Shown here: positions 44,731 to 52,508 of the stretch, one piece after another | Position numbering within the stretch: position 1 is the stretch's first letter | Layout of the letters: every line of letters begins with the position of its first letter | DNA from: Bacilli bacterium | Lineage (GTDB): Bacteria > Bacillota_I > Bacilli_A > RF39 > UBA660 | Direction: 5' to 3' | Assembly (NCBI GenBank): GCA_017541325.1 | Contig: JAFXZI010000003.1 | Coordinates: 1-64,000, forward strand | Length of the DNA: 64,000 bases | Notes under the pieces: generated by a model | Databases searched by the model: none | What the model saw: only the letters and a program-made list of their open reading frames with translations | Told to the model about the DNA's origin: nothing | Position numbers and translations under genes: made by a program

Positions 44731-46092
44731 TTATCTTATTTCTTTTGTTAATTTTTCAATGGTTTTTTCTAACTCTTTATTCTTTTTCATTTCTTTTTCT
44801 ATCTTGTCACATGAATGAATTACTGTAGAATGATCTTTTCCACCAAATTCTATACCAATTTTAGGAAAAGATTCATCTGTTAATTGTCTACATAGATACA
44901 TAGCAACTTGTCTTGGAAAGGCGAGATTTGCACTTCTCTTCTTACTTCTTAAATCATCAACAGTGACTTGAAAATAATCAGCTACTATCTTTTGAATCCT
45001 TGCTATATCATTTTTTTCACTAACAAAACCTTTATTAATAAAGTCAACTAAAGCTTCCTCTGCTGTTTTTAAGTTCAATTCTACTTTAAATGTTGCTGAA
45101 TAAGCAGCAAGTCTAGTAACAGCACCTTCAAGATTTCTAATACTACCATTAATTGTAGAAGCCATATATTCTATAACATCTTCGGGTACATTATTTATAG
45201 ATGTTAATTCTTTAAATTTCTTTTTTAATATTTCTGATCGTAATTCTATATCTGGTGGATAAATATCAACTGCTAATCCCCAACCAAATCTAGTTTTTAA
45301 ACGATCTTCTAGCTTAGCTAGGTCATTTGGTGAAGAATCAGATGATATAATTATTTGCTTATTACCTTCATATAAAGTGTTAAAAGTGTGGAAAAACTCT
45401 CTTTGAGTACCAACTGCTCCACTTAAATATTGAATATCATCTATTATTAATACATCAACATTTCTATATTTATGCTTAAAAAAGTCAACATAATTGAAAT
45501 TAGTACCATCAGATTCCTTTTTTTGCATTGCAACATAATCATTAATAAATTGTTCACTTGTTATGTATAAAACTTTTTTATTACTATGTGAAACAATATA
45601 ATTACCAATAGCATGCATTAAATGAGTCTTACCAAGTCCACTATTTCCATATATAAATAATGGATTATATATTTTTCCTGGAGACTCAGCTACTGCTAAG
45701 GCCGCTGCATGTGCAAATTTATTACTATTACCGACTACAAAGTTATCAAATGTATACTTACTCAATAGATTAGAACTTATTTCGTATACTACTTCCTCTT
45801 CTCTATCATTTTTTACTGTTTCTACAATAGATGGAGTAACTTCTGCTTCTTCCTGTAATAATAGTTCTAATTCATATACATTTCCTGTTATTTCTCTAAA
45901 ACAATTATCAACTAAATCCTTATAATTATTAATAATGATCTTTTTATTAATTTCATATGGAACTATTATCATCGCAATTCCATTCTCTATTTTATATAAT
46001 TCCGTATCTTGAAACCAAGTTTGGTATGCTAATGAATCTAATTCGGATTTAATTTTATCTAATATGTTAGACCAAATTGTGTCTTTATCCAT
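44731..46092 (-). CDS. dnaA: Chromosomal replication initiator DnaA
   Basis: DnaA opens oriC. The 453-residue protein has domain I (about 1-75, DTIWSNILDKIKSELDSLAYQTWF), a short linker (about 75-110), the AAA+ domain with Walker A GNSGLGKTH (150-158), Walker B LIIDDIQYL near 215-223, and a C-terminal HTH with the signature GIEFGGKDHSTVIHSCDKIE near 415-434. The start follows GGGGGGAG. It is read away from the origin, with DnaA boxes on both sides of the gene. Confidence 0.98.
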   Translation of the reverse strand: MDKDTIWSNILDKIKSELDSLAYQTWFQDTELYKIENGIAMIIVPYEINKKIIINNYKDLVDNCFREITGNVYELELLLQEEAEVTPSIVETVKNDREEEVVYEISSNLLSKYTFDNFVVGNSNKFAHAAALAVAESPGKIYNPLFIYGNSGLGKTHLMHAIGNYIVSHSNKKVLYITSEQFINDYVAMQKKESDGTNFNYVDFFKHKYRNVDVLIIDDIQYLSGAVGTQREFFHTFNTLYEGNKQIIISSDSSPNDLAKLEDRLKTRFGWGLAVDIYPPDIELRSEILKKKFKELTSINNVPEDVIEYMASTINGSIRNLEGAVTRLAAYSATFKVELNLKTAEEALVDFINKGFVSEKNDIARIQKIVADYFQVTVDDLRSKKRSANLAFPRQVAMYLCRQLTDESFPKIGIEFGGKDHSTVIHSCDKIEKEMKKNKELEKTIEKLTKEIR

Positions 46093-46393
46093 ATAACACC
46101 ACTCCCCCCGGTTATAAGATTAAATTTCAAATTAATTGTATCTTAAGTTGTTTAAAAAATAAATAGAAAACAAGCAAAAATAATTGTCCACAGGTTATCA
46201 ACAAAAGTTATCCACTATTATATGTTTGATTTTAAAGAAAGAAAAGAACTTTTCCACATTTTCCACAAATTTTAATAAACATGTTATTTTTTGTTTTCAA
46301 CATGGATGTTGATAATGTTAATATTTTTATTTATTGACAAAAACATATAAATCTTATTATAATAATGTAGATTTTAGTTTGGAGGTGTATTTT
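46093..46393. other. Predicted replication origin oriC (DnaA-box cluster)
   Basis: The 301-bp gap between divergent dnaA and rpmH contains six near-perfect DnaA boxes (each one mismatch from TTATCCACA): 46184-46192, 46195-46203, 46208-46216, 46250-46258, 46259-46267, and 46307-46315 in reverse. AT-rich stretches flank them. The strand switch of gene direction occurs here. The unwinding element is not pinpointed; the 46275-46300 AT segment is a candidate. Confidence 0.85.
46334..46363 (+). promoter_or_regulatory. Predicted rpmH promoter
   Basis: TTGACA (46334-46339), 18 bp, TATAAT (46358-46363). Both hexamers are perfect. It drives rpmH and perhaps rnpA. Confidence 0.8.
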
Positions 46394-46516
46394 ATGAAGA
46401 GAACTTATCAACCAAATAATAGAAAAAAAGCTAAAAAACATGGATTCTTTGCTCGTGTTAAAGGTAAAGTATTAAATAATCGTAGAAAAAAAGGGCGTAA
46501 GGTTTTAGCAAAATAA
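46394..46516 (+). CDS. rpmH: 50S ribosomal protein L34
   Basis: The start is the ATG at 46394 after TTGGAGGTG; a longer frame from 46334 begins inside the promoter. The protein, [20 protein letters not shown] followed by 20 residues, has only 40 residues. L34 is normally about 44; the four residues missing lie in the middle, between HGFFAR and RRKKGRK. It forms the conserved rpmH-rnpA pair at the origin. Confidence 0.97.
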   Translation: MKRTYQPNNRKKAKKHGFFARVKGKVLNNRRKKGRKVLAK

Positions 46517-46545
46517 TAACTACTGGCGACAGTAGTTTTTTTATT
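46516..46545 (+). terminator. Terminator/attenuator between rpmH and rnpA
   Basis: AACTACTG (46518-46525), loop GCGA, CAGTAGTT (46530-46537) and then T residues. It should lower rnpA transcription relative to rpmH. Confidence 0.85.
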
Positions 46546-46567
46546 ATATAATAATAACGGTGATTAC

Positions 46568-46897
46568 ATGAAAAAGAAATTTATTGTAAAGAAATCCAGT
46601 GATTTCACCAAAATAATAAATAATGCAAATTATTACAAAGGAAAGAGCTTTGTTATATATATTAAGGATAATAATTTAGATTATTCAAGGTTTGGTATTT
46701 CAGTTTCTAAAAAAAGCGGTAATGCTGTAGTTAGAAATACTATTAAAAGAAAAATGAGATCAATTATTGATGATAATAAAAAAAACTATCAAAAAAACTT
46801 AGATTATATTATAATAGTTAAAAACGGCTTTTTAGAACATTCTTTTCAAGAAATAAAAGAGAGTTTTGAAAGTATAATAGATAGAATTAATAGGTGA
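46568..46897 (+). CDS. rnpA: Ribonuclease P protein component
   Basis: RnpA assists the RNase P RNA in 5' processing of tRNAs. The 109-residue protein shows FGISVSKKSGNAVVRNTIKRKMR near 43-65, matching the RNR motif region, with RNT in place of RNR. The start follows ACGGTGATTAC. It ends 4 bases before yidC. Confidence 0.95.
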   Translation: MKKKFIVKKSSDFTKIINNANYYKGKSFVIYIKDNNLDYSRFGISVSKKSGNAVVRNTIKRKMRSIIDDNKKNYQKNLDYIIIVKNGFLEHSFQEIKESFESIIDRINR

Positions 46898-46901
46898 AAG
46901 T

Positions 46902-47813
46902 ATGAAAAACAAGAAAATATTTATATTATTGTTAATAATAACAATTTTATTAACAGGATGTACAAAATCATTAAAAGATGGAAAAGAAGTAGTAAAAAAT
47001 CCAGAAACTGGTCAAAATCTTACACAAAACATTTTATGTAGACCAACAGATAAAGAATTAATAAAAATATATTCCAAATATGAAGATAAAGTAGATTTAG
47101 GAAGTCTACCAGATTGTGAGGATTTTAAAATTAATACTGGTCATGATGAAGGTTTATGGACTAATGTATTTGTAAAACCTTTGGCATGGGCAATAATTAG
47201 TTTTGGTAAAATACTTAAAAATTATGGTCTTGCATTAATAGTTACAAGTTTAATTATTAGATTTGCTGCATATCCATTAACTAGAAAAACAGCTATGCAA
47301 TCAGAATTAATTAAACAAGCACAACCTGAAATTAATAGATTAGAGAAGAAATATGAAGGAAAAAATGATCAAGAATCAATGTTTAAGAAAACACAAGAAC
47401 TTCAAATGGTTTATAAAAAATATAATATAAATCCATTATCTGGTTGCTTATTTGCATTTATTCAAATTCCTATTTTTATAGCATTCTTTGAAGCTATTAA
47501 TAGAATTCCTGCAATTTTTGAAGATTCATTCTTAGGATTCTATTTAGGAACAACACCAGGAACAGCAATTGGTCAAGGACATATACAATATGCAATTATA
47601 GTTATTATTCTTGCTTTCGTTACATATTTTTCATTTAAAATGAATTCTACTTCATCTAATAATGCTCAAACAGATATGATGACAAGAACTATGACTATAA
47701 TGATAATAGTAATGTCAATATTTATGACTACAGCATTAGATTTATATTGGTTAACTAGTAGTTTATTTACTATTTGTCAAAATCTATTAATTAAAAGGAG
47801 TAAGAAGATATGA
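46902..47813 (+). CDS. yidC: Membrane protein insertase YidC (SpoIIIJ type)
   Basis: YidC inserts and folds membrane proteins with or without SecYEG. The 303-residue protein has a lipoprotein signal with the lipobox LLTGC (Cys20), which is usual in the Gram-positive type. The insertase domain (about 90-300) has five membrane segments and the conserved YPLTRKTAMQSELIKQAQPEI coiled-coil hairpin near 125-145. Its stop overlaps the jag start by 4 nt. Confidence 0.96.
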   Translation: MKNKKIFILLLIITILLTGCTKSLKDGKEVVKNPETGQNLTQNILCRPTDKELIKIYSKYEDKVDLGSLPDCEDFKINTGHDEGLWTNVFVKPLAWAIISFGKILKNYGLALIVTSLIIRFAAYPLTRKTAMQSELIKQAQPEINRLEKKYEGKNDQESMFKKTQELQMVYKKYNINPLSGCLFAFIQIPIFIAFFEAINRIPAIFEDSFLGFYLGTTPGTAIGQGHIQYAIIVIILAFVTYFSFKMNSTSSNNAQTDMMTRTMTIMIIVMSIFMTTALDLYWLTSSLFTICQNLLIKRSKKI

Positions 47814-48421
47814 AAAAATATGAATTTTCTGGAAAGACTAGAGAAGAAGCACTAGAAGCTGCAATAAATGAATTAAATGTTAAAGAAGAAGATTTAATTA
47901 TTACTGAAAAAGAAGTAAAAGGTGGATTATTTAAAGGAAAAAAAGTAGTATTAGAAGTAATAGTTGCTAAAGATATTACTGATTTCGTTAAAGAATCTTT
48001 AAAAAATATAACTAAAGCTATGGGAATTGAAGTAAACATTGAAAGCAAAGTAAGAGATGAAATGTTAACAGTTTCTTTATATAGTGAAAATAATAATATA
48101 TTAATTGGAAAAAATGGTAGAACAATTGATGCTTTATCTACAATAATTAAACAAATGGTAACTAATGAAACAGGAAAACCATTTAAATTTAATTTAGATG
48201 TTGCAGATTATAAATTAAAACAACAAAAAAGAATTGAATCTTTAGCTAAAAGAGTGGCAAGAGATGTTAAAAGAAGTAAAATTGAAGCAAAACTTGATCC
48301 AATGAATTCTTATGAAAGAAGAATTATTCATAATATATTAAATGATAATAAGTTTGTTTATACAGAAAGTGAAGGAGAAGAACCTAACCGTTACGTAGTA
48401 ATAAAACCAAGAGAAGAATAA
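47810..48421 (+). CDS. jag: Jag/KhpB RNA-binding protein
   Basis: A 203-residue protein with a Jag-N domain (about 3-50, YEFSGKTREEALEAAINELNV), a KH domain with NILIGKNGRTIDALS (about 94-108) and a C-terminal R3H domain (RIESLAKRVARDVKRS and LDPMNSYERRIIHNIL). KhpB homologs bind RNA and influence cell elongation and division in Bacillota. It is coupled to yidC by an ATGA overlap. Confidence 0.95.
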   Translation: MKKYEFSGKTREEALEAAINELNVKEEDLIITEKEVKGGLFKGKKVVLEVIVAKDITDFVKESLKNITKAMGIEVNIESKVRDEMLTVSLYSENNNILIGKNGRTIDALSTIIKQMVTNETGKPFKFNLDVADYKLKQQKRIESLAKRVARDVKRSKIEAKLDPMNSYERRIIHNILNDNKFVYTESEGEEPNRYVVIKPREE

Positions 48422-48438
48422 AACTTCTCTTTTTTTTA
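48408..48438 (+). terminator. Terminator of rpmH-jag cluster
   Basis: AGAGAAG (48410-48416), 7-nt loop, CTTCTCT (48424-48430), then T residues. It overlaps the jag stop and is directly before the mnmE promoter. Confidence 0.85.
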
Positions 48439-48444
48439 TATATA

Positions 48445-48453
48445 TGATACAAT
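48445..48453 (+). promoter_or_regulatory. Extended -10 promoter of mnmE
   Basis: TGATACAAT at 48445-48453 is an extended -10 just before the GAGGTGATACT site of mnmE. Confidence 0.5.
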
Positions 48454-48475
48454 ATGTGAGATTTGAGGTGATACT

Positions 48476-49834
48476 ATGCATGATGTTATTGCAAGTATTT
48501 CAACAGCTTTAGGTGTTGGAGCTATATCTATAGTAAGAGTTAGTGGAGAAGGATCTATAAAAGTAGTAGATTCTATTTTTCATGGAAAAAATAAACTAGT
48601 TGATGTAGATTCACATACTATTAATTATGGGCATATAGTAGATAAAGAAGAAATAATAGATGAAGTATTAGTATCTATTATGAAAGGGCCAAAGACATTT
48701 ACTACAGAAGATATAGTAGAAATTAATTGTCATGGAGGAATTGCAACTACAAATAAGGTATTAGAATTATTACTTTTAAACGGGGCAAGACTAGCAGAAC
48801 CAGGAGAATTTACAAAAAGAGCATTTTTAAACGGAAGAATAGATTTAGTCGAAGCTGAATCAGTAATGGATATTATTAATGCTAAAACTGATAATTCAAG
48901 AAAATTATCAATTAATCAATTAGATGGTAGAGTAAGTAAAATAATAAAAGAATTTAGACAAGAATTATTAGAATTGATTGCTAATATTGAAGTAAATATT
49001 GATTATCCAGAATATGAAGATATTGAAGTAATGACAATAGATAGTATTAAATCTAATATGGATAATATTGAAAAGAAATTAAATAAAATAGTTAAGGAAA
49101 GTGAAACAGGGAAAATAATAAGAGATGGTATAAAAACAGTTATTATTGGTCGTCCTAATGTAGGAAAAAGTAGTATTTTAAATAAATTACTTGATTATGA
49201 TAAAGCAATTGTTACTGATATTGCAGGAACAACAAGAGATATAGTAGAAGGAGAAATAAATCTAGATGGAGTCTTATTAAAACTTGTTGATACTGCTGGT
49301 ATTAGAGAAACTACAGATGTTGTAGAAAAAATAGGAGTAGATAGAAGTTATAAAGAAATAGAAGATGCTGACTTAATAATAATGGTTTTAAATAATAATG
49401 AAGAATTATCAAGTTATGATAAAGAATTACTAAATAAAATAAAAGATAAAAACTCTATAGTTGTTATTAATAAGAGTGATCTTGAAGATAAAATAGATAT
49501 TAAAGAAATAAATAATAAAAATATAATAAAAATTAATACAATAGAAGAAGATAAAATAGATATATTAAAAGATAAAATAAAGGAATTATTTAATTTAAAT
49601 AGTATTATTAAAGGAGATTATACATATTTAAGTAATGCTAGACAAATATCTTTAGCTAAAGAATGTTTAAAGATATTAGAAGATGTAAAAATAGAAGTAA
49701 ATAGAGGAGATCCAGTAGATCTAATAGAAATAGATATTAAAAGAATTTGGAATACTTTAGGAGAAATAACTGGAGATAATTATGATAATGAATTGATAGA
49801 TCAATTGTTTAGTCAATTTTGCTTAGGAAAGTAG
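48476..49834 (+). CDS. mnmE: tRNA modification GTPase MnmE
   Basis: MnmE with MnmG adds the 5-carboxymethylaminomethyl group to U34 of some tRNAs. The 452-residue protein starts with the formyl-THF-binding domain (MHDVIASISTALGVGAISIVRVSG), then the G domain with P-loop GRPNVGKSS (about 225-233) and DTAGIRETTD, inserted into a helical domain, and ends with the catalytic C-terminal CLGK (C449). It is followed by mnmG after 8 nt. Confidence 0.97.
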   Translation: MHDVIASISTALGVGAISIVRVSGEGSIKVVDSIFHGKNKLVDVDSHTINYGHIVDKEEIIDEVLVSIMKGPKTFTTEDIVEINCHGGIATTNKVLELLLLNGARLAEPGEFTKRAFLNGRIDLVEAESVMDIINAKTDNSRKLSINQLDGRVSKIIKEFRQELLELIANIEVNIDYPEYEDIEVMTIDSIKSNMDNIEKKLNKIVKESETGKIIRDGIKTVIIGRPNVGKSSILNKLLDYDKAIVTDIAGTTRDIVEGEINLDGVLLKLVDTAGIRETTDVVEKIGVDRSYKEIEDADLIIMVLNNNEELSSYDKELLNKIKDKNSIVVINKSDLEDKIDIKEINNKNIIKINTIEEDKIDILKDKIKELFNLNSIIKGDYTYLSNARQISLAKECLKILEDVKIEVNRGDPVDLIEIDIKRIWNTLGEITGDNYDNELIDQLFSQFCLGK

Positions 49835-49842
49835 GTGAAGAG

Positions 49843-51705
49843 ATGTACGATATTTTGGTTGTTGGTGGAGGACATGCTGGATGTGAAGCATCATTAGCTA
49901 GTGCGAGAATGGGAATGAATACCATTTTAGTAACTGGAAATATAAAAAATATTGCAGATATGCCTTGTAATCCATCAATAGGAGGTCCAGCTAAAGGTAT
50001 TGTTGTAAGAGAAATAGATGCTTTAGGTGGAGAAATGGGTAAAAATACAGATAAAAGTTTTCTACAAATGAAAATGCTAAATACTAAAAAAGGAATTGCA
50101 GTACGTGCTCTTCGTGCTCAAGCAGATAAGACAACTTATAAAGAAGAAATGATAAAAACACTAAATAATCAAGAAAATCTTACTATTAAAGAAGGTATGG
50201 TAGAAGATTTAGTTGTTGAAGATAATGAAGTTAAAGGAATTAAACTAAATAATGGAGAAGTAATAGAAGCAAAAGCAGTAATACTTACTACTGGAACTTA
50301 TTTAAAAGGAGCTATTTTATATGGTTCTACCAAATATAGTGGTGGTCCTCATGGAGAAGAACCATCTCTACATTTAAGTGATAAGTTAAAAGAATTAGGT
50401 TTTACAATTAAAAGATTAAAAACAGGAACTCCACCAAGAATAGAAAAGAGTAGTATAGATTTTACAAAAGCAAAATTAGAACCAGGAAGTGAAGATAAAT
50501 GTTATAATTTTTCATTTTCTAAAAAAGTTGAATATGATCCAAAAGAACAAATACCATGTCATTTAATTTATACAACCGAAGAAACACATAGAATTATTAA
50601 TGAAAATCTGGATAAATCAAGCATGTATGGTGGATATGTAGAAGGTGTTGGACCAAGATATTGTCCATCTATTGAAGATAAAATTGTAAGATTTAAAGAT
50701 AAAGAAAGACATCAATTATTTTTAGAACCAGAAAGTTTATATTATGATGATATATATATTCAAGGTTTTTCAACTAGTATGCCACATGATGTTCAAGAAA
50801 AAATGGTCCATAGTTTACCAGGACTTGAGAATGCAAAAATACTAAAATATGCTTATGCTATAGAATATGACGCAATTGATTCAAGACAATTAAAACCAAG
50901 TCTTGAAACAAAAATTATTAAAAATTTATATACAGCTGGTCAAATAAATGGAACAAGTGGATATGAAGAAGCTGCAGGGCAAGGATTAATCGCTGGAATT
51001 AATGCATCTTTAAAAATAAAAGGAAAAGATCCTTTAATATTAAAAAGAAATGAAGCATATATTGGTGTTTTAATAGATGATTTAATAGTAAAAGGAGTAA
51101 TAGATCCTTATAGATTATTAACATCACGTGCTGAATATAGACTTTTATTAAGACACGATAATGCCGATTTAAGATTAAGAGAATATGGTCATGAAATAGG
51201 TTTAGTTAGTGAAAAAGAATATAAAGACTTTAAAAATAAGATAAAAGAAATAGAATTATTAACTAAAGAACTAAAAGAGAAAAAATTGACTCCTAAAAAA
51301 GAAATTAATGAATTTTTAGAAAGTTTAAATTCTGCTAAACTTTTAGATAGTATAACATTATATGATTTAGTTAAAAGAACAGAAATAAGTATTAAAGATA
51401 TTGTTAAGTTTTTAGATAAAGAATATATGGAAGAAGTACTAGAACAACTTGAAATATCTATTAAATATGAAGGATATATAAAAAAGGAATTATCTGAAGT
51501 TAATAAAATGCTAGAATATGAAGAAATATCTATTCCTGAAGATATAGATTATAAAAAAGTAGTTAATTTAGCTAGTGAAGCATGTCAAAAATTAGATGAA
51601 ATAAGACCAATTACAATAGGTCAAGCAATGCGTATTAGTGGAGTAAATCCTGCTGATATTACTGTTCTTATGATGCATTTAAAAAAAGGTAAAAATAATG
51701 GATAA
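49843..51705 (+). CDS. mnmG: tRNA uridine 5-carboxymethylaminomethyl modification enzyme MnmG
   Basis: MnmG (GidA) is the FAD/NADH partner of MnmE. The start is the ATG at 49843 (MYDILVVGGGHAGCEAS), after AGGTGAAGAG; a TTG at 49819 is inside mnmE and has no site. The 620-residue protein has the FAD-binding GGGHAG (8-13), the CNPSIGGPAKG loop near 44-54, and AGQINGTSGYEEAAGQG near 362-378. It overlaps rsmG by 8 nt. Confidence 0.97.
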   Translation: MYDILVVGGGHAGCEASLASARMGMNTILVTGNIKNIADMPCNPSIGGPAKGIVVREIDALGGEMGKNTDKSFLQMKMLNTKKGIAVRALRAQADKTTYKEEMIKTLNNQENLTIKEGMVEDLVVEDNEVKGIKLNNGEVIEAKAVILTTGTYLKGAILYGSTKYSGGPHGEEPSLHLSDKLKELGFTIKRLKTGTPPRIEKSSIDFTKAKLEPGSEDKCYNFSFSKKVEYDPKEQIPCHLIYTTEETHRIINENLDKSSMYGGYVEGVGPRYCPSIEDKIVRFKDKERHQLFLEPESLYYDDIYIQGFSTSMPHDVQEKMVHSLPGLENAKILKYAYAIEYDAIDSRQLKPSLETKIIKNLYTAGQINGTSGYEEAAGQGLIAGINASLKIKGKDPLILKRNEAYIGVLIDDLIVKGVIDPYRLLTSRAEYRLLLRHDNADLRLREYGHEIGLVSEKEYKDFKNKIKEIELLTKELKEKKLTPKKEINEFLESLNSAKLLDSITLYDLVKRTEISIKDIVKFLDKEYMEEVLEQLEISIKYEGYIKKELSEVNKMLEYEEISIPEDIDYKKVVNLASEACQKLDEIRPITIGQAMRISGVNPADITVLMMHLKKGKNNG

Positions 51706-52402
51706 AGAATTATTTATAGAAGAGACAAAAAAATTAGGAATAGAATTAACTACTGATACATTAAACAAATTAGAAGAATTTTATAAAATATTGATAGAGT
51801 GGAACGAAAAAATTAATTTAACTGGAATTACTGAAGAAAAAGAAGTATATTTAAAACATTTTTATGATAGTTTAACTTTAATAAGAGATGTAGATTTAAA
51901 TGAAGATTTAAACGTATGTGATGTTGGTAGTGGAGCGGGTTTTCCAGGAATAGTATTAAAAATAGTATTTCCAAATCTTAAAATTACATTAATTGATTCA
52001 TTAAATAAAAGAATTATTTACTTAAACGATGTAATTAAAAGATTAGATCTTAAAAAAATAGAAGCGCATCATGTAAGAATGGAAGATTATTCAAGATTAA
52101 ATGCAGAAAAATTTGATATTATTACTGCACGTGCAGTTGGTAATATAAAATTATTGTCTGAAATATCAGTAAGAGCTTTAATAATAAATGGAAAATTAAT
52201 ATTTATGAAGGGAAATATAGAAGAAGAATTAGTTAATATAGATAATTGTTTAAAACTATTAAAATTGGAAATAACAAATATAGATAAATTTCAATTACCT
52301 ATAGAAAATAGTAATAGAACCATCATAAGTATTAAAAAAATTGGTTCTACTCCAAAAATATATCCAAGAAGTGTTGATAAAATAAAAAAACAACCATTAT
52401 AA
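51698..52402 (+). CDS. rsmG: 16S rRNA guanine-527 N7-methyltransferase RsmG
   Basis: RsmG (GidB) methylates G527 of 16S rRNA; its loss gives low-level streptomycin resistance in other bacteria. The 234-residue protein has NLTGITEEKEVYLKHFYDSL near 37-56 and the SAM loop VGSGAGFPGI near 73-82. It overlaps mnmG and is followed by a terminator. Confidence 0.97.
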   Translation: MDKELFIEETKKLGIELTTDTLNKLEEFYKILIEWNEKINLTGITEEKEVYLKHFYDSLTLIRDVDLNEDLNVCDVGSGAGFPGIVLKIVFPNLKITLIDSLNKRIIYLNDVIKRLDLKKIEAHHVRMEDYSRLNAEKFDIITARAVGNIKLLSEISVRALIINGKLIFMKGNIEEELVNIDNCLKLLKLEITNIDKFQLPIENSNRTIISIKKIGSTPKIYPRSVDKIKKQPL

Positions 52403-52427
52403 AAGAACTATTTTTAGTTCTTTTTTC
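52401..52427 (+). terminator. Terminator of mnmE-mnmG-rsmG
   Basis: AAAGAACTA and TAGTTCTTT pair closely, followed by T residues, just after the rsmG stop. Confidence 0.85.
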
Positions 52428-52449
52428 TTTTAAATAATAAAATATTCAT

Positions 52450-52478
52450 TGTAAAAAAACTGGAATTATACTATAATT
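52450..52478 (+). promoter_or_regulatory. Predicted noc promoter
   Basis: TTGTAA (52450-52455), 17 bp, TATAAT (52473-52478). GGAGGG and the noc ATG follow. Confidence 0.7.
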
Positions 52479-52508
52479 TATTTTATAAGAATAAATGGAG
52501 GGTTGACA

